This document shows, piece after piece, positions 1 to 12,191 of a stretch of 64,000 nt of DNA. The stretch is from Epiperipatus broadwayi (taxonomy: Eukaryota; Onychophora; Udeonychophora; Euonychophora; Peripatidae), in the NCBI GenBank assembly GCA_028023455.1, contig JAQFVV010001000.1:62001-126000 (forward strand), given 5' to 3'. The position numbers and the translations under genes are program-made. Numbering within the stretch: position 1 is the stretch's first letter; each line of letters opens with the position of its first letter. The notes under the pieces were generated by a model. That model saw only the letters and a list, made by a program, of their open reading frames with translations, was not told where the DNA came from and did no database searches.

Positions 1-574
1 TTTAGATACGTTCCTTCGATAAGGCTTTCAAACTCATTAACTTGAATTCATTTTCTAATTAAAAAATGAATTTTTAAAATCAGAAAAATGATTTTAATTA
101 GCGACCATCCTTACATTTTAATTACTTATCTTTTTTCTAATTAATAAAAACTTTACCCATTGTTTTTAGAAAGGGACAATCTTTAAAGCTTATCAAAAGA
201 ATGTAGCTTTTAATAACTAAAAATTTGAACAAACTATTTAAAGTAAAATCAAACATTCGCGATGCATTGAAACTTTAGAACGAATATGTACATTTAAATA
301 TTTATAAATATATACGCCCAATCCACACAGTTATAATATGTATACATTCATGAATAATTCTATCATGAATTTATTAACAGAAATGATTAATTTAATTCTC
401 AAACGAGTTAATTTTAACACACATTTATGTAATAGTTTTTCTTTAAGGAAACTAGCATGGACTGAACGTATAAAGCCCCATTGAATCGGAAATTCAAGGT
501 TAGTACAAGGGTTTGAAGTGGACTTCAGGTGAGATATCATGAAGCTAGGATCGAACTTAGATCTGACTGCTTCA
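1..574. repeat. Direct repeat copy 1 (~575 bp), cut by the window edge
   Basis: Nearly the same sequence recurs at 4023-4600, differing by scattered substitutions and small indels. Both copies stop at the same point, ending in GCTTCA, after which the flanks differ. Near the right end is GGATCGAACTTAGATC, which loosely resembles a Pol III B box. The left end is not visible because the window starts inside the repeat. No protein of convincing length or composition is encoded. It could be an unclassified interspersed element, a segmental duplication or a pair of LTRs. I see no primer-binding site after 574 to support LTRs. Confidence 0.8.
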
Positions 575-3500
575 TTTTTTACACTTCAAAAAAAAAACAA
601 TGAAAAAAAATATTTTTATTTATATTTGATACATCAATATAAGTTTACTTGATTAATTGTTAGACTATAGAAGTAATTAGTAACATACAAATATTGATAT
701 ATTTTAGCAAGTATACTAGTAATTCTCTATGTTGGATCCATTTGTTTTTTTTTATTTATTTAGGCAACTCACTCTCTGCTGTACTGACAATCATATTTGC
801 TGACAAATTTATTTATATAGGCTCCAGCCAGCATATGAGATCAATAGGACACGTGAAATAACTCATTGATCACCCAAACCATTTATGATTGACATAATTT
901 AGGATAGAACAATTTAATTGATGAATATTTATTATTTATTAAAACTGACAACGCGTTTTAAACATAGGAGTTCAATTATTTCATTTCAAATAAGCATGAG
1001 GCTTTCACACAAAAAAAAAATGTCAAAATTAATATTTTACAAGAACTTTTATTTGTTGACATCATTTTTAATCTTGCTAGCATAAGACGTGTAAACCATT
1101 GAAGCATTTTGCCAACTGCATCTGGCTGCTTGGTGTTACACAAAAGGTCTTCACCTACTTTGAGGGTTACTCTAGATATTATTGTCATTTAAGCATATTG
1201 TCACACTACATCGGACCGCTTGACATGCAATTCCCAGTCTGAAGGTCTTCACCTGCTTTGAGGCTACTAATAATAAGGAGCGAACGTTTAAAATACCTGC
1301 TAGCAAACAATACTTTGAAATTAAACTTTTAATGTGATATCGATATTGGTTACTTTTATCTAACTACTGAAATAAACACTAATTAATTTTGACACAGAAA
1401 AATATTTCATCTATTTTACGTCTTGCTTAGATCTACTCTTACAACTTTTCTAACAATAATTTTCTTTTCTTCTTGCTGTCACGAACGCATATTAAACAAA
1501 CGTATATATATACTGAGATACATTTAATTAATTTATATATAAACCATCTTATTACTTTCTTTTTTTAAAAAAAAAAATTATTTTGATTAACGATACAGTT
1601 ACGGTATATAACTAACAAATCTATTGATGAACGAACATTTAAATAATCTTAGAAACTTTGAAGTATAAGACAAAAAATTACAAAATGACATTTTAATTTA
1701 TTGAAATCAGTTCAGTTATACGTTATAAATCGCATAACGTTTTTTCTCAAATATATATAACATTCTACAACATATAATCACTCTCTACTGGGTGTAGAAT
1801 TTAATTAATCGAGGCCTCAATAATTTGGGTGGCTAAAACATAAATACTGATTACAGAGTGTGGGGTTTATTAAATCGAAGCCCCAACAATTGCGCGGCCA
1901 AAAACATAACCAAGGTACCGGTCAAAAAACGCCAACACAATATAACAAGACCCAACCCAATGTCGGATTCAAACTCAGTCGGTCCAAACTGAATTCAAAC
2001 CCAACTCACGAGCTCAGATCAAATCAATGGATGACATAAGTCGACGGTACATGACTATGCGCCAAGAAACTAGCTCAATGGATGATGATGATCAATGAGA
2101 TTCCTGATCTGACTCTAACAAAGTATAACAAAATAAGTAATATATGTTTGGGTTGCCAATACAGACAGCAAGCATTAATATTAAAAATAAATAAGAAAGA
2201 AAGTTAAAAACCAAATGTGTTAATAAAATGTTTAATAATAATAATAATTTTGTTCAACTTTTAGATTATGATATAGATTATCTCTAGTCTTTAAACGAAG
2301 TTTATAATTACAATAAGAATGGCAGTCCTTATTATATGCCAATAATATTACCCAATTCTATGGTGAATTATATATATCTATACCCGACGAGGAAGTAAAA
2401 GTAGATAAAGGTATTTGGCTGTGACAGAAATTATGATTCAAATTCTAAAGGAAAGAATGTGAGATTTATTTTCACATTCGTCAATCCATTCATGAAGAGC
2501 AAGATACGTGTTTAGGGCATCTTTAATATTTAATAGGAAACTTAATTATGAATCAATATGAATTTGTTCGACTTTAATAAAATTAATTCATCATGATTTA
2601 CAAGCATTAGAGCAGGCTTTACTGAAACTGAGAAGTAAACGGTACTGACATCTTATGAGCTATAAAAAAATAAATATGAAAAAGAATCCCTTGCCGGTGA
2701 TTTAAGAAGAAGGGCAGCTTGTGTTTTACAAGTCTTTCATGCCCTATGAAGGCAACGAGAAACATAAGGAAAACCAGGCCGGGTCATAGCCACGAACCTT
2801 TGGTGTTCCAATTATAATATGAGCAAGTGAGAAAGTGCTTTCTTCCCGTGGAATTAAAGTAATAATATCACCGAGAACAAGCCTACGAAACAAGAGATGG
2901 CTCGTGTCAGCAACGTTTGGAGAAATGATGGCTTTGTAATCATCATGGTTAATGAATAAAACCCATTTATATAAAGAATGCTCTACGTGATGACCTGATC
3001 AAGTTAAATTAAAGTCAAACATGCTTTAACTAAAAGTACTAATGCAATTATATAACTATGCCCCAAACATCATGCTCTCCCTGAATACTAATATAAAGTA
3101 TAATGTTTAAATAAGAATATATTGACATTCATTCCTTTATCGACCTTTTTGCGAAACATTTTAACATTATGAATATGTGGAAAATAAATAAAGTAGCCAG
3201 AGATTTTTTATTATTAGTCATTAATAAAAATAGCAAAAATTGTGTAAATTCTTCAACTTGATAATTAATAGAACTGTATTAAATTAGTTCTAATGGACAA
3301 GAATTACTATAAAACTTAATATATTATTTTAAAAAGGTAAATGTAATGAAGGAAATTATTATCGAGATCAAGTTTTACTGGCATATAATAAAAATAAAAG
3401 ACATTAATAATCATCTCAAATATATAATAAGGTTAAATAAACGAACCGCCATCATACGAAAGGAAAGTTAACAGATATTAAATTTAAAGACTAGAGATAG

Positions 3501-4022
3501 ATAGAGAATTACTACATAATTTAAAATAGCATTAATAAAAATACAATTTTACAGTAGATAGCTTAAAAATGTTTTCACTTAAAGTTCAGAACTGGCCAGA
3601 TTCAAAAGGAAAGATATTACCATTTCTTCCTTGGCTGGTTCCTGAGTTTTCACAGGGCAGAGTCCAGTTGGATGAAACATAGGCGCGCATTTTGAAATTA
3701 TGTGAATAGCATTTTGATGCTTTTGATTTTGGCAATACGATTGGCATGGAAAAAGTTTAATTTAGCAACCACATTGAAGATTTTCACGGAACTTCAGGCC
3801 CAGTTATCAGACTGCTGAAATTTAGTTCCTCACCATGATGGACACACTATTGAAATTTCATAATTTAAATAGGCGGCTTCTTCTCTAATCAAATATATAT
3901 GGCTTCTCTTAATGAGGAATAATGGCTGCTTGGAAACTTTTTCTGGGCTATTTATACTGTCCTCTGATGCCTTCAGGCGAGCCCTTCTTTCATTATCAAT
4001 CTTACAAAAATTTATTAGTTGT
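575..4022. other. Gene-less stretch between the two direct repeats
   Basis: About 3.4 kb without convincing coding sequence. A 20-odd-base segment (AAGGTCTTCACCT.CTTTGAGG) occurs at 1144-1166 and again at 1242-1262. A small tandem repeat lies at 1787-1908. GC-richer patches at about 2690-2940 and 3580-4010 look like old unclassified repeats. I found no RT, integrase or transposase motifs, so nothing shows that the flanking repeats are LTRs of one element. Confidence 0.6.
1787..1908. repeat. Diverged two-copy tandem repeat, ~67-bp period
   Basis: Copy 1 (1787-1842) and copy 2 (1854-1908) share the pattern GTGT.G..TTTA.T.AATCGA.GCC.CAA.AATT followed by GGC.AAAA.CATA. The copies are clearly diverged, so the duplication is old. 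No function is suggested. Confidence 0.55.
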
Positions 4023-4600
4023 TTTTAGGTACATTCCTTCCTTCGATAAGGCTTTCAAACTCATTAACTTGAATTCATTTTCTAATTAAAAAATGAATTT
4101 TTAAAATCAGAAAAATGATTTTAATTAGCGACCATCCTTACATTTTAATTACTTATCTTTTTTCTAATTAATAAAAACTTTACTCATTGTTTTTGGAAGG
4201 GGACAATCTGAAAGCTTATCGAAAGAATGTAGCTTTTAATCACTAAAAATTTGAACAAACTATTTAAAGTAAAATTAAACATTCCCGATGCAATGAAACT
4301 TTAGAATGAATATGTACATTTAAATATTTATAAATATATACGCACAATCCATGCAGTTATAATATATATAAATTCATGAATAATTCTATCATGAATTTAT
4401 TAATAGAAATGATTAATTTAAATCTGAAACGAGTTAATTTTAACACACATTTATGTAATAGTTTTTCTTTAAGGAAACTAGCATGGACTGAACATATAAA
4501 GCCCCATTGAATCGGAAATTCAAGGTTAGTACAAGGGTTTGACGTGGACTTCAGGTGAGATATCAAGAAGCTAGGATCGAACTTAGATCCGATTGCTTCA
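4023..4600. repeat. Direct repeat copy 2 (~578 bp)
   Basis: Second copy of the sequence at 1-574, in the same orientation. The left end lies near TGTTTTTAGG (4020-4029) and the right end is GATTGCTTCA (4591-4600). It is followed by an AT dinucleotide-rich stretch (about 4618-4663). High identity with copy 1 suggests fairly recent duplication or transposition. Confidence 0.8.
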
Positions 4601-4915
4601 ATATGTATGCAGAAAAGAATATATATATATATGATAGAATTTGATATATATATATGGTGCTTGTATTATAGATAAAGATGTGTTAGATGGTGCCATTTTC
4701 ACACTAAAACTATAAAATATGAACATTCATGAGCCGTTGATTTTAATAATTTTTCTGTGCTTTTTTGTAATGCGAAAATAAAAACAAAACAAAATCGTCT
4801 TTTTTAAATATTATTTTTTATTAACATATACAATTTAAATGATAATAATAAATGTAAAATAAAATCAACAAATTACAATTTGATTCGTGTTTTTTATATC
4901 GTATACTTTTTAAAT

Positions 4916-5030
4916 TGTGTTACGGCTTTTTTTTTATCAATTTTCTATCGGATATTTTTTTACTTGTGTTAAGGCTTTTTTTTTTATCAATTTTCTATCG
5001 GATATTTTTTTACTTGTGTTACAACTTTTT
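4916..5030. repeat. Short tandem repeat, ~50-bp unit, 2.3 copies
   Basis: The unit runs from TGTGTTA.GGC through a T-rich tract and TCTATCGGATATTTTTTTAC. It starts at 4916, 4965 and 5015. The first two copies are nearly identical and the third is partial. Confidence 0.85.
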
Positions 5031-5076
5031 TTTGTTGTTGTTTAACTAAAAAGTAATAATCATAATAAAATAATGT

Positions 5077-5490
5077 GAAAGCTAAACACCTTCAAACAGA
5101 TACGCTTTAAAAATGCTTAAGTGACAGCCAGTCAGATGGAATAATGGCATCACATGGGACTCCAAATTCTAAAACACAAGCCAGAACTATTAGAAAAAGA
5201 TGGATCCATCTTAATCTATGCCTCAATTATATTTAAATAAGCCAGACTCAAGCATTTTGAACTAAGAGTGTGAAGCTTAAATACCTTCACATTTAATCCA
5301 CTAAATATTATATATATATAAATTAACAATGCGAAATCATCCGATTTACAACGAAGAAATATTTTTAAATCTAATGAAATGATATTAATAAATGTAAATA
5401 TATTAAATTTAAGCATAAACAGATAATATAATAACATGAAAGCTAAACACCTTCAAACAGATACGCTTAAATTTAATATATTTACATTTA
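5077..5490. repeat. 31-bp direct duplication plus perfect 26-bp hairpin
   Basis: A 31-bp segment containing CTAAACACCTTCAAACAG is present at 5077-5107 and again, identical, at 5438-5468. Separately, 5389-5414 is the perfect reverse complement of 5465-5490, giving a hairpin with a 50-nt loop. The second direct copy lies between the hairpin arms. The arrangement looks like local template-switch or foldback duplication. Confidence 0.8.
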
Positions 5491-5518
5491 ATCATAATAA
5501 AAGTAAAAGTTGTTACAG

Positions 5519-5614
5519 TTAGATTTAGGGTTAGTTTTAGGGTTAGGTTTAGAATTAGGGTTAGTTTTAGGGTTAGTTTAGGGTTAGGTTTAGGGTTAAA
5601 ATTTTAGGGTTAGT
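5519..5614 (+). repeat. Interstitial telomere-like tract, TTAGGG/TTTAGGG-rich
   Basis: About 95 bp made almost only of GGGTTAG and TTTAGGG words with TTAGTTTTAGGG variants. This resembles the vertebrate and lophotrochozoan telomere repeat TTAGGG in degenerate form. It is internal, with ordinary AT-rich DNA on both sides, so it is an interstitial remnant or a simple repeat, not a telomere end. Confidence 0.75.
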
Positions 5615-6285
5615 GTTCTGTTTGTTTGTAATGCTAAAACAAAAAAATTCAAAATCGTAACCATACTCGGACAGAAGAAAGAAACTCAAACTTTTTTAAA
5701 TAACAACAAACACAAATGTCTTCTTTACTTATTAAACATGTTTATAATATTTGCTTTTTATTAAATTTACAAAAAAAACTGTATATTTGGACTTTTCTTA
5801 CTGGATATTTTTTTCCTACCTCTCTTTTTTACTTAAAAAATATACAGCCGGTAGAATCTTCTTTGTCACATTACCTAATTGCAACTCAATAAAAACATAA
5901 ATATTTAACATTTTCCCAAATAAAAGTTCAATACAGTTTGTTGCAAAAAGTCTTATAATTATTGTTTTAAAAAATCTGAATATTTCAATAGTTTAAAATA
6001 AAAAAAAATCCAATGAAAACAACATTTCAATACAATTCAAATACAAACTCTCATCAAGCCGTAATTATTTTAGAAATTGTGCGAATTCGGAAACTGTATT
6101 TGCAGCTATGCAACATACATGCTGTACTGCGATGCGACATAGCGGCCTGCATTCTGTAGCACAACAAAAAAGTTGTATTATAGAAAATGCAGGTTCGAAC
6201 ATGTCAGCCGCGGAAACAGCATTTTTATGTGTTTTGGCGTGAAAACCGTGCCATAGAGCGGTGCCTTTAGCTATAAGATGGGTAC
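5615..6285. other. Gene-less AT-rich stretch
   Basis: No convincing coding sequence. A GC-richer patch at about 6080-6275 is adjacent to the TA repeat that hosts the MITE. I could not assign it to a family. Confidence 0.5.
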
Positions 6286-6320
6286 GATATATATATATAT
6301 GTAGAAAACAATATATATAT

Positions 6321-6328
6321 ATATATAC
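6321..6328. repeat. Left 8-bp target-site duplication of the MITE
   Basis: ATATATAC directly precedes the element and is repeated exactly at 6652-6659 directly after it. The insertion lies at the edge of an AT microsatellite. The final C makes the duplication more specific than a plain AT run. Confidence 0.75.
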
Positions 6329-6651
6329 CAGGGATCCCCAAACTTTTTGCACTTAAGAGCACATTCTATAATACCAGCCAGGTGGTGGGCACCATTTATT
6401 TTTCAATGTAAACTTATAGTTGGATATTGTTAATAATATACTTGGCAGACTGAAAGATGGACACTTTTACGCTGTAAAAGTATAGTATGTCCTACAATTT
6501 GATTACAATATAATACAATAATTTATAAGAAATTTTAAAAATTAAATTTATTTGTATCAGTTAATTTTTTACCATGTTTGGATAGCAGCGGGCACATGTA
6601 AAATAGTCTGCAGACAGCATTGTGCCCATGGGCATAGGGTTGGGGACCCTG
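6329..6651. mobile_element. hAT-type MITE, 323 bp, non-autonomous
   Basis: The element begins CAGGGATCCCCAA and ends TTGGGGACCCTG, a terminal inverted repeat of about 12 bases with one indel. This matches the CAGGG.TCCCCAA-type ends of many animal hAT transposons. It is flanked by perfect 8-bp duplications, the size hAT transposases make. It is too short to encode a transposase and has no coding sequence of its own, so it must have been moved by a partner element not seen here. The length, ends and TSD together make the assignment strong. The exact hAT subfamily is unknown. Confidence 0.85.
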
Positions 6652-6659
6652 ATATATAC

Positions 6660-7526
6660 AATAGAATTTTAGACAACACATTTGAATATAAAAGCATTCA
6701 CATCAAGACTCATCATATACCCTCAGCTATCCACTCTCATATTTCATCTCTCACACATGTATATAATCAGTGCTCATAATAAATTTGTTTATTTTGATAT
6801 TTATTGATTGTTTTGTTCATTTTATCTTGGAAAAATTTTTGTTTGATATTTATTTTTTGAGTACATTTTATTTACTTGAAAAGAATACACATTTTAGGTC
6901 ACACATCATTTTTGACTAATATAATATAATAAAGTAATATATAATAATATTATAATATACTATACATTACATTACAATTTACTAAAGTCCTCAACATCTT
7001 GTAAATTATTCCTGTTATTTTTCCCCTACTAAAAACCAAACATTTCTAACAGATACCTGCATGGAAGGACAACCAAACACTTCTAGCATATACTCTGTTA
7101 TAAAAGTAAAACATCTGGATTAACTAGTAAAAATGGAAGTTTCCAATCACACTTTTTGTAATTTTTGCATAGAAAAATTATCTCAGGTAAGACATATTAT
7201 ATATCTTTTTTTTTCAGAATTTTGAGGTGCATGTGATGAAGCTGTGTATAAAATTGTCATTTTGACATTTGACTTTCAAAGTTTAAAATTTGTTAACCAA
7301 TGTAAAAATAAAAATATTTAAAAGTGTTAAAAATTTATTTTTTCTTAATTTTTTTTGAAGTAATAATTATTTTATCAGCTTTATTACATTTTTTCATATT
7401 TGTTGGTTCTAAAATGTATATAATTTTATATTTATTGTATTCAAACAGAATATATGTTTTAAATTATACTTGTTGTAATTATTTTTTAAAATTCAAAATG
7501 GCCCATTCAGGAATCAAAGAGTTTTA
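6660..7526. other. Gene-less AT-rich stretch
   Basis: AT-rich DNA with no supported gene. A fragment at about 6750-6780 (ATATAATCAGTGCTCA) resembles part of the ribozyme retroposon described at 29 kb, but it is too short to call. Confidence 0.5.
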
Positions 7527-7960
7527 ATTAAGTTACAGTTAATTATAACAGGTGGGATAAAATCCCTATGATTCTCTAATTTAAAAAATCTTGATCATTA
7601 ACGGTAGCTGCACATTAACTATTGCAGTAGACCAACCTTTCAAGCAGAGGAGTATAATACCACAGGTAGATGAAGCACCAGCAATACCTATAACCAGACT
7701 GAGGCTATAAAATGTATAATTTTTGGTCACATTTCAGGATTATAACATTCCTCAGCTGCTAAATTCAAACCCTTGCATCCAACACATTTTTATTTGTTTT
7801 GAAGTAAGACCTTAGGCACCAGCTAATCATAAATTGTATAATTAGCATGCCCAGATGACAGGTATACAATCTAGTGCTTTATATATTCCAAGCTAGCTCA
7901 TTTTCTCAATTGTGAGAAAGAAAAAAAACTTAAATAACTTATAATTAACTGTAACTTAAT
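7527..7960. mobile_element. Possible MITE bounded by perfect 22-bp inverted repeats
   Basis: 7527-7548 (ATTAAGTTACAGTTAATTATAA) has its exact reverse complement at 7939-7960. The ~434-bp interval encodes nothing recognisable and is less AT-rich than its flanks. The outermost bases include TTAA, but I cannot separate a TTAA or TA target duplication from the terminal repeat. It may be a small non-autonomous DNA transposon. Two arms of an unrelated palindrome are the alternative. Confidence 0.45.
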
Positions 7961-9889
7961 CTATTCATGAAGCAGTTATAAAAGACAGAACCAATCAGGC
8001 AATAATTAAGCAAACAAATAATTTATTCACACATATTCATAGTTAAACATATTAAAACACAATTCAAATATAAGCACACACATGTTTAAAATACAATATA
8101 CTAACTTATGTAAGCAATATTAAAATATTTATATACACTTGTAATTAAAACATATTATAATGAGTTCTTATATGCATACATATATTCATGCAATAGTATG
8201 ATAAAATTTTAGGGAAGTGACATTAAAGATTACTCTGGCTGCAATATCAAAGTTCAGTAGTCGCTCATTTAAATAAATGTTCAAATCTTTTGATTGGGAT
8301 AATAAAGAATATATTTATCTAGTATTTTTATGGATAATACACTACACTTTTCATGGAAACAATTCATTGATCTTTCCTGCTTTGGTGATCACCAACCAGT
8401 TGGCCTTTCTTTTCCCAACAATGGGGTTCTTCCTGATTTTCCACATTTTAATGAATGAGATATTTTGTAATTTTTCAGATTATAAGTTGAGCATGATTGC
8501 TAGATGGAGAACATAGGCTGTTCTGAAGGATAGTGATTGAAGGCTGGCCACACACTTCAGTTACTGGCTAGCACTGCATGCTGCTAGGTTGCTCACCAGT
8601 GATTATAATACATCCACATACTGGAGATCTTAATGGCCCTTGCCATCTTCTCTTTTTCAAAATTTCTTATATAATAGCAATATTGGGTAATAACAAATAT
8701 AGAATATATGATAATAGTAATATAATGCTATGATAATAATGATGAAGTAAATCACTGTCCTTTTATATTCTTCTCACTTGTTTTTTAGCTATCATTCTCT
8801 GACCTAATTTAATTAATTGCTATTTCCTTAATTAATTCTCCATTGTTTTAATCTAAATTCTTGCTTAATCTAACATCTTAATAAGATACAGTCCTCAATC
8901 CTTTTTTGTCTCTTTAATTAATGCAATGGGAGTTATTATTTTTCTCTTTTTATTTATCAGCCAGGCAATCTTTAAGTGAATTTAAGTTTAAAAGCTTTCT
9001 TTTTACATATTTTATTTTTTATTTACATTTATAAAAGGAAAGCTAGTTTTAACTCCTTTCTTATGGTAAATTTCTCTTCTTCTCCCTACTCACTCTTTAA
9101 ATTATTAAAACTCTATTTTACCCCTTTTTTAAATGACAATATGATGGTGAGTTGCATTTAAAAGAAACTCTTTAAGACATTTTATACCATATATTTCTCA
9201 TTCATTAAATCTTAATTTTTAAAAAAAATTAATTTGATCATTTACTAATAAATGATTCCACATGTAATGCAGAACATGGATGTTCTCAAATCACACATTT
9301 GTCAGTGGCACAATATTGTATGTATTATTTATATTAAATTGTTTAATATATAGTTATCTATTATTTTTAATTATTATATGTATATTAGTTTTGATTATTA
9401 TAATGTAATTATAAGTTTATACAGTTTTTAATATCTAAATAAAACAACTGCCAGATAGTGATGGATTGAACAGTTTTATTCTGTAGTTAAAAAATAATTT
9501 AAAGAAAAAAATAATTATATAAAAGCACATGTAAATTCAAATGTAATGTGCACATTAGAATATCTTTTTACTATGGATTTACTTTTTATTTGTATTTGTA
9601 CTTTTCATGATTTTTCCCATGTTATTTTTCTTTGTTTAGAATTCTTCATTAACACCAACTTACATTCAAACACACACAGTCAATTATGTCCACTTTTGCA
9701 TGAGAATATTTTCAGGATAACACATATAAAGAATTTATCAACTTTTTTTTTTCTAACAATTTTCCAAGTCAGGCTAACACATAAAGTCAGCACTCATGCT
9801 ATTGGATGGAGACAAGGCTTGTTGCAGATTATTTCAGAGGTATTCATCTTCTTGTTTAGATTTTTTCAGTGAAGATACTGTTTTCTCCA
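7961..9889. other. Gene-less stretch
   Basis: Mostly AT-rich and pyrimidine-rich DNA. A GC-richer patch at about 8340-8660 looks like an old repeat with no recognised family. I saw no splice-flanked coding segment. Confidence 0.5.
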
Positions 9890-11085
9890 ATAGCTAAAAG
9901 AGGAATAATTATTGCTATTGCTCTCCTCAACAGCTTGACCAAGATTTCCTGTTCTTCACAAAATACCGAAAAAAACTGATTTACCCACTCTCCAATTTTA
10001 TTTTTTGGAACAATCCTGTGCCCAAGTATGACTAATTGAATTTATTTTTACAAAAGCTTATTTTTCTTCTTAGAAAATACAATTGCAAAATAAGTCAAAT
10101 ATAAACAGAATTCCAATCATACAAAAAATTTCTCTGCAGTTATTATCTTATGCTAAAAATAAAATAATTGCTCAATTAACTTTGATTTGAAAAACACTGC
10201 CTATTGTTTTGGAAACAGATAAATAGAAAAAAATCAACTTTAATTAATTAAAACAGAATTTAACAAAAATGTTAAAATTTTCTTCAAACAACATTTTAAG
10301 AAGATAAAATTAAAACTTTTCAATAATTTACATAAGAAAAAAAATACTCATCTTATTACATTTTATAACACTGAAACTGGTACATAATTAAAATAAGAGA
10401 GAATATTTTTTTTCTTTTATACTTTTTCCCTTTTATAACTATTAATCAATTATAATAATATTTAAAGTTGGATCAAGAATATTAACTGTTTCCCTTTCTC
10501 TTCTCAATAGTTGAGCCAAAATGACTATTTTTTATCAGACATTAATTTCTACTGATTTACCTACCTCTATCTTATTTTTGGAACAATCCTGTGTCCATCT
10601 AATCACAATCCTATTTTCCATATTAACAAATTTTATTTTAATCAATTGGGTTTATTTTTACAAAAGATTATGTCTTTTTCAAAATTAACATTGCAAAAGA
10701 AGTCACAGTTAAAAACAAATAAATTCCATTCACAAGAAAAAAAATCATTTGTAGTTATTTTTATTATATCAAAAATAAGATAATTCTTTAATTACCCTTG
10801 AATTTGTAAACATAAACTTTTGTTTTGAAGATATAAAGAAAAAAAAAACTTTCAACATAAATGTTAAATTTTATTATTTTTTCTCTTTTCTTTTAAAAAC
10901 TTTAACTACTTTATCTCTCTCAAAAGTTAAAATTAAAAATTATTTAATACCTTACTAAAGAGATTTTTTACTCTAGTATCTTTTTCTCAATTATAATTAA
11001 AACTGGTAGATAATTATAATTACTGAAGAGAGAGAACAAAATAAATTATTTGATTTTATACCTTTCTCATTTACAGCTTTTAAAA
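9890..11085. repeat. Diverged two-copy tandem duplication, ~575-600 bp unit
   Basis: Blocks recur in the same order about 573 bp apart. Examples are TTGGAACAATCCTGTG at 10005 and 10578, the TTTATTTTTACAAAAG segment, the GCAAAA.AAGTCA segment and a later AAACTGGTA.ATAATTA segment. Together they define unit 1 (about 9890-10480) and unit 2 (about 10490-11085). Divergence is substantial. Nothing is encoded. The right end abuts the presumed 5' region of the LINE. Confidence 0.7.
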
Positions 11086-11430
11086 AATAGTATTTGCATT
11101 ATTGGGCTGCAGAAAGGAGTTTGCTATTAACTGAAAGGAGATCTTTTGATTCCTCTAGGAGACCTTAAAGGAACTGAGCAGGGCAAATTCCTAATGTCCA
11201 CTCCATACGTTCTTGTCGTTGCAGCTATTATTACTATGTGATTATTCATATAGTATACGAACATGGATGGGCTGCTCACCAACACGCATTAGCCAGCATG
11301 GTGAGTTTATTGGATTTTTATCTCTGAGTTTAAGATCAAGAAACACCATGGTCTTTCTTCTCAGTGCCTGATAAGGCAGAATGAATGTTTGTGTAAATGA
11401 TAAATATTTTTCCAATACATATATACAATT

Positions 11431-12123
11431 ATGACAGACAAAAATAAAGTGTGGCCCTTATTCCCAGGAGGCTGTAAAGTCATCAACCAAGGCAGCGGTT
11501 GTTGGCCAAAGGTGGAGGGTGCTAAGAATCCCCTGATTGCGGACCCAGGCTGCCATTTGATGACGACTTTTTATTTAGGTACTTACAACTGCAGATCACT
11601 TTCAAGTGAAGGAAGATTGCAAGAATTGAAAGAAGAACTGTCTTATATTAAATGGGACATTATTGAACTTTGTGAATTTAGAAGAAAAGGTAAAGAAACA
11701 ATTGATTTAAAAAGTGGACATATACTCTATTATAAAGGCACACATATTGGAAATACAAGTGGAGTAGGATTCATTATAAATAAAAAGTGGAAAAACCATA
11801 TTGTGGAGATTGGTGGTGTATTAAACAGAGTGGCAAGATTAGTTATACAACTTAATAGCAGATACCAAATGCAGATAATTCAGGTTTATGCCCCAACAAG
11901 TTCTCATAGTGATGAAGTAGTAGAAGATTTTTATATGGATATACAAAAGGCTTTTGATCAGAGTAAACAACATTTTAAAATTATTATGGGAGACTTTAAT
12001 GCTAGAATAGGTAGACAAATGAAAGATGAAATTGCTGTAGGTAATTTTGGTTATGGTAATAGAAATGAGAGAGGACATAGACTTGTGGAATTTGCAGAAA
12101 AAGAAAAAAACTTTATATTATGA
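11431..12123 (+). pseudogene. LINE endonuclease domain (AP/EEP type), broken
   Basis: This is the N-terminal half of the LINE polyprotein, which nicks target DNA to prime reverse transcription. After a ~50-residue leader, the endonuclease motifs appear in order: TYNCRSL, LCEFRRKG (acidic metal ligand), VYAPTS and GDFNARIG. The frame ends at a TGA (12121-12123). The missing last motif, GSDHRLV with the catalytic Asp-His, follows in another frame at about 12260-12285. The start Met at 11431 is supported because the decayed copy at 61.8 kb has a matching MTDK start. Confidence 0.88.
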
Positions 12124-12191
12124 ATTCATTTTTTGAGAAAAATGTTAAAAGGAAATGGACATGGAAACATCCAAATGAAGGTACAGCATGA

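Noticed and set aside
1-4600. Complete LTR retrotransposon with 575-bp LTRs
   Set aside because: No primer-binding site after 574, no polypurine tract before 4023 and no pol motifs.
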